NCBI GenBank assembly: GCA_023663915.1
Contig: JAMPGN010000178.1
Location: 1 to 8,691, forward strand
DNA: 8,691 nt
DNA from: Eubacterium sp.
Lineage (GTDB): Bacteria; Bacillota_A; Clostridia; Lachnospirales; Lachnospiraceae
Direction: 5' to 3'
Shown in pieces: positions 1 through 5,862 of the stretch. The notes under the pieces were generated by a model. It made no database searches, had not been told where the DNA came from, and saw nothing but the letters and a program-made list of their open reading frames with translations. The position numbers and the translations under genes are program-made. Each line of letters begins with the position of its first letter. Within the stretch, counting starts at the first letter, position 1.

Positions 1-912
1 ATGGGGAATGTGTGGCGTGCGGACAGACCCCAGCGTGGACGTTACCGTCAGTTTATGCAGTGTGATATCGACATTCTGGGCGAGGCGGGCAATCTGGCGG
101 AGATCGAACTGATTCTTGCCACGACCACAACGCTTGGAAAACTCGGTTTTAAGAATTTTCATATACGTATCAATGACAGACGAATCCTCAAGGCAATGGC
201 AGCTTACAGCGGGTTTGTGGAAAGCGACTACGATCAAGTGTTTATCATTCTTGACAAGATGGACAAGATCGGTATGGAAGGCGTGGAGGCGGAGCTTTCG
301 GAGGCAGGGTACGACAAGCCGGTGGTGGCAAAGTACATGGAGCTTTACAGAGGGCTGGAGGCGGCTGATAATGCCATAGACTATATTGCGGAAAGACTGT
401 CGGGGAATCTGCAGGCGGATGTGATGGAGAGTTTTCGCGAGATCATCGACAGCGTTGAGGCGGTCAAGGGAGACTTTTTTCAATTAGTATTCGATCCTAC
501 GCTGGTGCGCGGAATGTCCTATTATACGGGCACAATCTTCGAGGTTGAGATGCCGGAGTTTGGCGGAAGCTGTGGCGGCGGCGGAAGATATGACAAGATG
601 GTCGGAAAGTTTACGGGAAAAGATGTTCCGGCGTGCGGATTTTCGATTGGATTTGAACGGATTATCCTATTGCTGCTGGAGAGCGGTTTTCAAGTGCCGA
701 AAGCGGGTAAGAAAATTGCATACCTTATGGAAAAGGGTCTGTCGTCCGACAAGTTGTGTGAAGTGATGGCGCAGGCGCAGGCGCAGCGCGAAGCGGGCAA
801 TCAGGTATTGGTGGCGCGCATGAACAAGAACAAGAAGTTCCAGAAGGAACAGCTTACCGCGCAGGGGTATGAGGAATTTGTGGAGTTTTACAAAGAAGCA
901 TTGAAAAATTGA
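1..912 (+). CDS. hisS: Histidine--tRNA ligase, 3' part (5' end outside window)
   Basis: Class II aminoacyl-tRNA synthetase that charges tRNA-His with histidine in the cytosol. The window opens inside the catalytic domain. Residues 6-25 (numbered from base 1) are class II motif 2, RADRPQRGRYRQFMQCDIDI. The histidine-specific loop LVRGMSYYTG lies at about 168-177, the glycine-rich GGGGRYD at 192-198, and motif 3 GFSIGFERI at 213-221. The ATG at base 1 is an internal Met: bacterial HisRS is normally about 420 aa and motif 1 is missing here, so roughly the first 100 codons lie upstream. The segment after motif 3 is only about 70-80 residues, shorter than the ~100-residue anticodon-binding domain of E. 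coli HisRS, so this may belong to a HisRS lineage with a reduced C-terminal domain. The histidine loop has GMS where many HisRS have GLD. It lies 90 nt upstream of aspS, the usual Firmicute arrangement, and is probably co-transcribed with it. Confidence 0.96.
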   Translation: MGNVWRADRPQRGRYRQFMQCDIDILGEAGNLAEIELILATTTTLGKLGFKNFHIRINDRRILKAMAAYSGFVESDYDQVFIILDKMDKIGMEGVEAELSEAGYDKPVVAKYMELYRGLEAADNAIDYIAERLSGNLQADVMESFREIIDSVEAVKGDFFQLVFDPTLVRGMSYYTGTIFEVEMPEFGGSCGGGGRYDKMVGKFTGKDVPACGFSIGFERIILLLLESGFQVPKAGKKIAYLMEKGLSSDKLCEVMAQAQAQREAGNQVLVARMNKNKKFQKEQLTAQGYEEFVEFYKEALKN

Positions 913-1002
913 GCAAAACTTAATTGCGAGAGCGGTTTCGCGAAATCGGGATTAGAAGACAAATGAAAGAAAAGCAAAGATTTATTTGAGGAGGATAAAA
1001 GA
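913..1002 (+). other. hisS-aspS intergenic region with small palindrome
   Basis: This 90-nt spacer holds the palindrome TTTCGCGAAA at 936-945. It extends to a weak 6-bp hairpin (933-938 with 943-948, CGCG loop) with no T-tract, so it is not a convincing terminator. The aspS Shine-Dalgarno GAGGAGG is at 988-994, 8 nt before the ATG. The spacer is too short for a T-box leader and I see no T-box motifs, so read-through from hisS into aspS is the simplest reading. Confidence 0.4.
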
Positions 1003-2820
1003 ATGGCAGAGTCCATGAAAGGCTGGAAAAGATCACATCGCTGTGCGGAGCTTTCCATACAGAATGCCGGCGAGGAAGTCACCGTCATGGGATGGGTACA
1101 GAAACAGAGAAATAAGGGCGGGATCATATTTGTTGACTTGAGGGACCGTTCCGGTATTTTACAGATTATTTTTGAGGAAAATGACTGCGGTGCGGAGGCG
1201 TTTGCCAAGGCAGAGAAGATGCGCAGTGAGTTTGTGATTGCCGTTGTCGGAAGGGTCGAGAAGCGTTCCGGCGCGGTGAATGAAAATTTGAAAACCGGTG
1301 AGATCGAGATTCGTGCCGCGCAGGTGCGTATCCTTTCAGAGTCTGAGACGCCGCCGTTTCCGGTGGAAGCGGACTCCAAGACAAAGGAAGAAATACGCCT
1401 CAAATACCGTTATCTGGATTTGCGCAGACCCGACCTTCAGGACAAGATTATCTTAAGGAGCAAGATCGCTTCCGAGATGCGTAGTTTTATGGCAAAAGAA
1501 GGATTCCTTGAGATTGAGACGCCGATCCTTTGCAAGTCCACGCCGGAAGGGGCGAGGGATTATTTAGTGCCTAGCCGTGTGCATCCGGGAAGTTTCTATG
1601 CACTGCCGCAGTCGCCGCAGTTGTACAAACAGCTTCTTATGTGTTCGGGATATGACAGGTATTTCCAGATCGCGAAATGTTTCCGTGACGAAGATCTGCG
1701 TGCCGACAGGCAGCCGGAATTTACGCAGGCGGATATGGAATTATCGTTTGTGGATGTGGACGATGTGATTGAAGTCAATGAGAGGCTGATCAGACATGTC
1801 TGCAAGGAAGCGATCGGGCTTGATGTGCAGATTCCGCTTCCCCGCATCACATGGCAGGAAGCGATGGATCGATACGGTTCGGACAAGCCGGATACTCGTT
1901 TTGGGATGGAACTTACGGATGTGTCTGAAGTTGTGGCGGGATGTGGTTTCGGCGTGTTTACATCGGCTCTTGAAGGCGGCGGCTCGGTTCGGGGCTTAAA
2001 TGTCAAAGGACAGGCGGCGATGCCCCGCAAAAAGATTGATGCACTCGTAGATTTTGCCAAAGGGTACGGTGCAAAAGGACTCGCCTATTTAAGCGTGCAG
2101 GAGGACGGTAGCTACAAGTCATCCTTTGCTAAGTTTATGACGGAGGAAGAGCTGGATCGTCTGGTGAAGGCGATGCAGGGGGAGAAAGGCGATCTTCTGC
2201 TTTTTGCCGCCGACAAGAAAAATATTGTTTATAGCGTGCTCGGCGCGCTGCGTGTGGAGCTGGCAAAACAGCTTGGATTGATCGATGAATCACAATTCAA
2301 TTTCCTGTGGGTCGTAGAGTTCCCGCTTTTGGAGTGGAGCGAGGAGGAGAATCGTTTTATGGCGATGCACCATCCTTTTACGATGCCGATGGAGGAGGAC
2401 TGGCAGTATATTGACTCCGATCCGGGACGCGTTCGCGCCAAGGCGTATGACATTGTGCTAAACGGTGTGGAGCTGGGCGGCGGTTCCGTCAGAATCCATC
2501 AGGACGATATTCAGGAAAAAATGTTTGAGGTGTTAGGATTCACCAAGGAGCAGGCTTGGGAGCAGTTTGGTTTCCTGCTTAGCGCATTCAAATACGGTGT
2601 TCCGCCGCATGCGGGTCTGGCGTATGGTCTTGACCGTTTCGTGATGTTGCTTGTGGGAGCGGATAATATTCGTGAAGTTATTGCCTTCCCGAAGATCAAG
2701 GACGCGTCCTGTCTGATGACGGAAGCGCCCGGCACGGTGGACGCAAAGCAGCTTGAGGAGCTTTGCATTGCGGTGACTGTCGAAAGTAAAGATGCCGGGG
2801 TGGCAGATAGTGACCAATGA
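1003..2820 (+). CDS. aspS: Aspartate--tRNA ligase
   Basis: Class IIb synthetase that attaches aspartate to tRNA-Asp (and, if non-discriminating, to tRNA-Asn) in the cytosol. At 605 aa it matches the usual bacterial length of about 590. An N-terminal OB-fold anticodon-binding domain comes first (about 10-115, with MGWVQKQRNKGG and IIFVDLRDRSG). The catalytic core follows, with motif 2 around FRDEDLRADRQPEF (from residue 227) and the MHHPFTMP segment. The bacterial GAD insertion domain lies at about 290-430. Motif 3, AYGLDRFVMLL, is at about 540-550. The start is fixed by GAGGAGG at 988-994. The residue after RN in the OB-fold (Lys38) aligns with a position that in bacterial AspRS is often Leu (tRNA-Asp-specific) or His (non-discriminating), so tRNA specificity cannot be read directly. 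It follows hisS and is probably in the same operon. Confidence 0.98.
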   Translation: MAESMKGWKRSHRCAELSIQNAGEEVTVMGWVQKQRNKGGIIFVDLRDRSGILQIIFEENDCGAEAFAKAEKMRSEFVIAVVGRVEKRSGAVNENLKTGEIEIRAAQVRILSESETPPFPVEADSKTKEEIRLKYRYLDLRRPDLQDKIILRSKIASEMRSFMAKEGFLEIETPILCKSTPEGARDYLVPSRVHPGSFYALPQSPQLYKQLLMCSGYDRYFQIAKCFRDEDLRADRQPEFTQADMELSFVDVDDVIEVNERLIRHVCKEAIGLDVQIPLPRITWQEAMDRYGSDKPDTRFGMELTDVSEVVAGCGFGVFTSALEGGGSVRGLNVKGQAAMPRKKIDALVDFAKGYGAKGLAYLSVQEDGSYKSSFAKFMTEEELDRLVKAMQGEKGDLLLFAADKKNIVYSVLGALRVELAKQLGLIDESQFNFLWVVEFPLLEWSEEENRFMAMHHPFTMPMEEDWQYIDSDPGRVRAKAYDIVLNGVELGGGSVRIHQDDIQEKMFEVLGFTKEQAWEQFGFLLSAFKYGVPPHAGLAYGLDRFVMLLVGADNIREVIAFPKIKDASCLMTEAPGTVDAKQLEELCIAVTVESKDAGVADSDQ

Positions 2821-2886
2821 TAACAGTCAGGGCAGGACTGGATTGTTATCTGAGCATGAAGTTTTGCGTTCATGCTTCATGCATGA
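2819..2886 (+). other. Cluster of overlapping inverted repeats after aspS
   Basis: Just after the aspS stop, GATAACA (2819-2825) is complementary to TGTTATC (2844-2850). AGCATGAA (2853-2860) then pairs perfectly over 8 bp with TTCATGCT (2869-2876). A second TTCATGC (2876-2882) is part of the palindrome TCATGCATGA (2877-2886), so alternative pairings are possible. No T-tract follows, so it is not a standard intrinsic terminator. It could be an RNA-processing or stabilising structure in an aspS-small gene transcript. A weak TATGAT -10-like hexamer overlaps at 2889-2894, but its -35 (TTGCGT) is poor. Confidence 0.35.
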
Positions 2887-2941
2887 GTTATGATCGCGCC
2901 TATATGGTAAAAATACAGAAAAACATACAGGAGGGAGTCAG

Positions 2942-3184
2942 ATGAATATGCAAAATCCAGCGGCAATCTTACAGTTGATGAACCTGTGGAGCCGTTTTCA
3001 GAACAATCACCCGAAATTTCCGAAGTTCTTATCGGCGGTTGTACGGAACGGAATCAAGGAAGGCAGTATCATAGAGATCAAGGTGACTACCGCAGAGGGT
3101 GAGAGCTACGACTCGAACCTAAAAATTAATGCGGACGACATGGAAATGATCGAACAGATCAAGAACATGACGTTCGACAGGTAG
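2942..3184 (+). CDS. Small conserved-type protein, function unknown
   Basis: An 80-aa acidic/amphipathic soluble protein with no signal peptide or membrane segment. The start is supported by AGGAGGG at 2929-2935, 6 nt before the ATG; Met3 is a possible alternative. The N-terminal ~35 residues look helical (NPAAILQLMNLWSRFQNNHP, then KFPKFLSAVV). A predicted beta pair follows (GSIIEIKVTTAEGE and DSNLKIN), then a C-terminal helix (ADDMEMIEQIKNM). From memory, similar short proteins with the NHPKFxxFL and EGxxIEIxVT pattern occur in Lachnospiraceae genomes without assigned function. It follows aspS by 121 nt and precedes a strong hairpin, so it could be the last gene of the hisS-aspS unit. I do not assign a function. 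Confidence 0.85.
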   Translation: MNMQNPAAILQLMNLWSRFQNNHPKFPKFLSAVVRNGIKEGSIIEIKVTTAEGESYDSNLKINADDMEMIEQIKNMTFDR

Positions 3185-3203
3185 TGGTTTCATAAGAAAA
3201 ATA

Positions 3204-3278
3204 ACGGCAGAGCCGTGACGGAAAGTTATCTTTTGGGAAAGTTGAAGTGATTTTCAGACTCCCGAAAGGTAACTTTTT
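3204..3278 (+). terminator. Long hairpin, probable terminator after small gene
   Basis: Bases 3222-3238 pair with 3260-3276 over 17 consecutive positions (two G-U wobbles), with a 21-nt loop that can itself form a small stem (3243-3246 with 3253-3256). The right arm ends in TTTTT (3274-3278), so an intrinsic terminator is plausible, although the T-run overlaps the stem base. A preceding mini-hairpin, ACGGC/GCCGT (3204-3208 with 3212-3216), has an A-rich 5' flank, so it would look like a terminator on the opposite strand. The transporter gene begins about 36 nt later, so read-through control is also possible. Confidence 0.55.
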
Positions 3279-3299
3279 GCGGTGTCTGGCATTGATGGC

Positions 3300-3306
3300 A
3301 GGACGG
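3300..3306 (+). promoter_or_regulatory. Weak ribosome-binding site deciding transporter start
   Basis: AGGACGG lies 8 nt before ATG 3315. The in-frame GTG at 3282 lies only 4 nt past the hairpin T-run and has no Shine-Dalgarno. ATG 3315 also begins directly before the first membrane helix, as usual in this family. The 3315 start is therefore preferred. Confidence 0.5.
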
Positions 3307-3314
3307 AAAAAGAT

Positions 3315-4355
3315 ATGAATAAATTTGTATTGAGACAGTCGCTCATATTATTTCTGACGGCGGTGATATGGGGGATCGCGTTTGTGGCGCAGAGCGCGGG
3401 CATGGAGTATGTAGGACCGTTTACCTATAATGGAGTCCGGTCAGTTCTGGGCGGGCTGGTTTTAATCCCGTGTATCATGCTGCTCGACAGGATACAGGGC
3501 GGCAGGAATTTGCAGGCTGAGAGAATGCAGTGCCGTGACAGCATACAAGATGAGAGCATGCAGGATGACAGCAGTACACGAGAGAAGCGAGTGCAGGGCG
3601 GCGGCATACAAGATGAGAAAATGCAGAATGACAGAAGCGCGGCAGGTGATGACAATCAGAGAGGAAAGACCCTGCTTACAGGCGGTCTGTGCTGTGGCGT
3701 GATCTTATTTGCGGCAAGTAATTTTCAGCAGTTCGGGATTCAGTATACGTCGGTCGGCAAGGCAGGTTTTATCACTGCAATGTATATTCTTCTCGTGCCG
3801 CTCATGGGACTTTTCGTACATAAAAAAGTCGGGTTCAAAGTGTGGATCGGTGTTGCTTTTGCCGTCTGCGGACTCTATCTTTTGTGCATGACAAACGGGC
3901 TGAAACTGGAAAAGGGAGATGCGCTGGTGTTGATCTGCGCATTTATCTTTGCGCTGCACATATTGGTGATCGACCATTTTTCGCCAATGGTGGACGGAGT
4001 GCGAATGTCGTGTATCCAATTCTGGGTCAGTGGTATACTATCTTTGCTATGCAGTTTTTTGTTTGAACAGCCAGATATGGGAAATATTCTTGCGGCGTGG
4101 CAGCCTGTCTGTTATGGCGGTATCATGTCATGCGGCGTCGCCTACACTCTGCAGATCGTAGGGCAGAAAGGCATGAATCCCACGGTTGCATCGCTGATCT
4201 TGAGTCTGGAGTCAGTGGTGTCTGTGGTGGCGGGGTTTTTGATCCTGCATCAGACGATGAGCCGCAGGGAATTGCTCGGATGCTGTCTGATGGTGGTGGC
4301 GATCGTGCTCGCGCAGTTGCCGGATCGCAGTGGGAAGAGTATGGTGGAGAAGTAA
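3315..4355 (+). CDS. EamA-domain DMT-superfamily transporter with expanded charged loop
   Basis: Inner-membrane protein of the drug/metabolite transporter superfamily (two EamA repeats, normally 10 helices, about 300 aa). The substrate cannot be told from sequence; relatives export amino acids, metabolites or drugs. From ATG 3315 it is 346 aa. Helix 1 (about 9-29) has the typical AVIWGIAFVAQ and helix 2 contains FTYNGVRSVLGGLVLIP (36-52). The second EamA repeat ends with NPTVASLILSLESVVSVVAG, a hallmark of the family. Between helices 2 and 3, residues 58-118 form a hydrophilic stretch rich in D, E, R, Q and M, where relatives have only a short turn. Topology predicts it is cytoplasmic. It contains repeated IQDESMQDD/IQDEKMQND units encoded by repeated DNA. 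The insertion keeps the frame and the downstream helices look intact, so the protein is probably made. It stands alone between a hairpin and a terminator. Confidence 0.92.
   Translation: MNKFVLRQSLILFLTAVIWGIAFVAQSAGMEYVGPFTYNGVRSVLGGLVLIPCIMLLDRIQGGRNLQAERMQCRDSIQDESMQDDSSTREKRVQGGGIQDEKMQNDRSAAGDDNQRGKTLLTGGLCCGVILFAASNFQQFGIQYTSVGKAGFITAMYILLVPLMGLFVHKKVGFKVWIGVAFAVCGLYLLCMTNGLKLEKGDALVLICAFIFALHILVIDHFSPMVDGVRMSCIQFWVSGILSLLCSFLFEQPDMGNILAAWQPVCYGGIMSCGVAYTLQIVGQKGMNPTVASLILSLESVVSVVAGFLILHQTMSRRELLGCCLMVVAIVLAQLPDRSGKSMVEK
3515..3633 (+). repeat. Degenerate direct repeats inside transporter gene
   Basis: Two 30-bp copies, 3541-3570 and 3604-3633, match at 27 of 30 positions and start 63 bp apart. 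Both begin GCATACAAGATGAGA and end ATGACA. A more diverged copy of the core (GGCTGAGAGAATGCAG) is at 3515-3530, and a CAGGGCGGC element occurs before the first and third copies (near 3495 and 3594). They encode the charged loop of the transporter. The spacing is an exact multiple of 3, so copy-number change would keep the reading frame. Confidence 0.85.
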
Positions 4356-4456
4356 AATAGAGAAAACTAGGACGAGAAACTCGTAACAGAGAAAACGAAA
4401 GCGGAGGTAGTTAGAAATATACTGAGTAGTTACAAACAGAGGCAGAGTGAGAAGTT

Positions 4457-4503
4457 AAATCCTTGCAAGACTTGAACAATCGAGGGTCTCGTAGGGATTT
4501 TTT
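4457..4503 (+). terminator. Rho-independent terminator after transporter gene
   Basis: AAATCC (4457-4462) pairs with GGATTT (4495-4500). The stem continues inward through TTGC with GTAG positions (wobbles included) and, after one mismatch, AGAC with GTCT. A run of six T (4498-4503) follows immediately. It lies about 100 nt after the transporter stop and isolates the next operon from read-through. Confidence 0.8.
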
Positions 4504-4579
4504 GCAACCTCAGCCCGTACCGTCACGCAGATGTGTGCGGATCGGGTCGTTACGTCAAAGTGAAAAATACAATATATCA

Positions 4580-4608
4580 TTGAATTTGTTCCGAAAAAGG
4601 AATATAAT
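4580..4608 (+). promoter_or_regulatory. Sigma-A-type promoter of the cassette with spacer palindrome
   Basis: A -35 box TTGAAT (4580-4585), a 17-nt spacer and a perfect -10 TATAAT (4603-4608) give an expected start near 4615 and a short leader. The spacer contains TTCC (4589-4592) and GGAA (4599-4602) as an inverted repeat around GAAAAA. An operator there would block RNA polymerase directly. The first gene of the operon encodes a small HTH protein, so autoregulation at this site is a reasonable inference. Confidence 0.72.
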
Positions 4609-4631
4609 ATAAATGGATTTGGAGGGATATT

Positions 4632-4832
4632 ATGGATTATTTAACTTCTGAAGAAGTTGCATTGAAATGGAATATATCGTCGCGACGTGTAACTACACTA
4701 TGCAAGGATGGAAGAATAGAAGGCGTAGTTCAAAAGGGTGGCATTTGGCTGATACCTGATGGTGCACAGAAACCTGAAAGTAGGAAACGGGGAAGAAAAT
4801 CAAGCAGAGGTGAAGAGAGTGGCAGGGAATAG
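4632..4832 (+). CDS. Small excisionase/MerR-like helix-turn-helix protein
   Basis: A 66-aa predicted DNA-binding protein. Residues 3-43 match the winged-helix excisionase/MerR-type fold: LTSEEVALKWNIS (helix 1-turn), SSRRVTTLCKDGRI (recognition helix), then the wing GVVQKGGIWLIP. The tail, about 48-66, is very basic (KRGRKSSR) and may add non-specific DNA binding. The start is set by GGAGGG at 4621-4626, 5 nt before the ATG. It is the first gene of the cassette and overlaps the methyltransferase start by 14 nt, so the two are probably translationally coupled. A likely role is control of the operon, comparable in position (not in family) to C proteins of restriction-modification systems. No integrase is nearby, so an excisionase role has no support here. 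Confidence 0.88.
   Translation: MDYLTSEEVALKWNISSRRVTTLCKDGRIEGVVQKGGIWLIPDGAQKPESRKRGRKSSRGEESGRE
4806..4813 (+). promoter_or_regulatory. Ribosome-binding site supporting a GTG start
   Basis: AGAGGTGA lies 5 nt before GTG 4819, inside the end of the HTH gene. The in-frame ATG 4843 has only AGGGA about 14 nt away. ATG 4759 is buried within the HTH coding sequence and would add a tail that, from memory, is not seen in this family. This site therefore points to GTG 4819 as the methyltransferase start. Confidence 0.68.
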
Positions 4833-5859
4833 TAATTTGCATATGTCCAAAGATGCAAGGGAAGACGAATATTATACAGATCTTGCAATGATTGAGAATG
4901 AACTGAAACATTATCGTCCCCACTTTAAAGGGAAAACGGTATTTTGTAATTGCGATGATCCATATGAGAGCAATTTTTTTAAATATTTCGCTATGAATTT
5001 TAATTCATTGGGATTGAAAAAACTGATTTCACTGGGGTTTACCGGTTCGCCTATTGTTTATACACAGCTCTCTTTATTTGATGATATAGAAGAACCAAAA
5101 ACTATAGAGGAGCGTCATCCATATAAAATAGAAATTACTGAAGTTACAGATGAAAATGGAGATGGTGCAATCGATTTGACAGATGTTGAATTGCTTATAA
5201 GAAATAAAAAGAATGTTTTGACGATGCTTAATGGAGATGGAGACTTTAGGGGACAGGAAAGTCAGATTGCGCTTGAGGAAGCAGATATCATAGTAACCAA
5301 CCCACCATTTTCTTTGATGAAAGAGTATATACCATTGTTAATGAACTCAGGCAAACAATTTTTGATCTTGGGAAATATGAATCATATTACATTTAAAGAG
5401 ATTTTCCACTATTTTATCGAGAATAAAATTTGGCTGGGATATACTTCGGGGCATTTTTGGTTTAAGGTGCCGGAATATTATGAGGAAAAAAGAACCGATT
5501 TTAAAATTGATGAAAATGGTCAAAAGTGGAGGCGGTTAGGAAATATATGCTGGTTTACGAATCTGGAAATAGAAAAATTGCATCAGCCATTAACTCCTTA
5601 TAAGCATTACAGTCCGGAAGAGTTTCCAACATATGATAATTATGATGCGATACATATAGAAAAAGTGGCGGATATACCTTGCGATTATAATGGCGTCATG
5701 GCGGTTCCAATAACATTTATGGACAAGTACAGTCCAGATCAATTTGAAATACTTGGAAAGTTTGATGGTGGGTCGGATTCAAATGTTTGGGATTTAGCAA
5801 AGCCGATTTTGAATGGCAGCCCAAAGTATAAAAGAATAGCTATTAGAAGAAAGGTATAG
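4819..5859 (+). CDS. EcoRI-family adenine-specific DNA methyltransferase
   Basis: Predicted to transfer a methyl group from S-adenosylmethionine to N6 of adenine in a specific DNA sequence. From GTG 4819 it is 346 aa, close to M.EcoRI (326 aa). The N-terminus, AGNSNLHMSKDAREDEYYT (2-20), follows the family pattern of N-x-N-L then D-E-Y/F-Y-T, which supports this start. The block CNCDDPYESNFFKYF (43-57) and the catalytic motif IV NPPF (161-164, preceded by ADIIVT) are characteristic of the EcoRI methylase family; NPPF points to an N6-adenine enzyme. Residues 100-130 are acidic and may be a variable region. The recognition sequence cannot be deduced, and family membership does not imply GAATTC. 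The A+T-rich codon use differs from hisS/aspS. The gene overlaps the HTH gene by 14 nt and is followed after 3 nt by the nuclease, as expected for a modification gene. It appears intact. Confidence 0.93.
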   Translation: MAGNSNLHMSKDAREDEYYTDLAMIENELKHYRPHFKGKTVFCNCDDPYESNFFKYFAMNFNSLGLKKLISLGFTGSPIVYTQLSLFDDIEEPKTIEERHPYKIEITEVTDENGDGAIDLTDVELLIRNKKNVLTMLNGDGDFRGQESQIALEEADIIVTNPPFSLMKEYIPLLMNSGKQFLILGNMNHITFKEIFHYFIENKIWLGYTSGHFWFKVPEYYEEKRTDFKIDENGQKWRRLGNICWFTNLEIEKLHQPLTPYKHYSPEEFPTYDNYDAIHIEKVADIPCDYNGVMAVPITFMDKYSPDQFEILGKFDGGSDSNVWDLAKPILNGSPKYKRIAIRRKV

Positions 5860-5862
5860 GTT

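Larger units (their letters stand above)
4356..4631. other. Intergenic region at the core/cassette junction
   Basis: 276 nt without a gene. The first 100 nt are A/G-rich and featureless except for a small hairpin, ACGAG-AAA-CTCGT (4372-4384). The terminator (4457-4503), a second GC-rich structure and the cassette promoter follow. In the second structure (4514-4546), CCCG pairs with CGGG and CCG(t)CAC with GTGCGG, with no T-tract. Base composition shifts to strongly A+T-rich from about 4560 onward. I found no integrase, tRNA gene or clear direct repeat marking an attachment site. Confidence 0.6.

Noticed and set aside
913..1002. T-box leader for aspS
   Set aside because: The 90-nt spacer is too short and lacks a T-box sequence or an antiterminator/terminator pair.
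888..1403. Open frame on the - strand across the hisS/aspS gap
   Set aside because: It is antisense to strongly conserved aspS codons, has no ribosome-binding site and no recognisable domain, and is low-complexity Ser/Phe-rich as shadow frames usually are.
3282..3314. GTG 3282 as the transporter start
   Set aside because: It has no Shine-Dalgarno, starts 4 nt after the hairpin T-run, and adds a charged tail before helix 1. ATG 3315 has AGGACGG at 8 nt.
3515..3633. CRISPR-like repeats
   Set aside because: There are only two good copies, the repeats are translated in frame within a transporter, and there are no cas genes. They are a coding minisatellite.
4457..4560. tRNA gene or attachment site at the cassette's left edge
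   Set aside because: Stems here do not form a cloverleaf, no TTCGA-type T-loop is present, and no matching direct repeat was found near 8057-8150.
4759..4818. ATG 4759 as the methyltransferase start
   Set aside because: It lies within the HTH coding region with no ribosome-binding site, and adds 20 residues that do not fit the family N-terminus; GTG 4819 fits better.
4632..5859. HTH plus methyltransferase as a phage/ICE excision module
   Set aside because: The HTH is excisionase-like, but no integrase, relaxase or phage gene is present; tight coupling to methyltransferase and nuclease genes favours a regulator.
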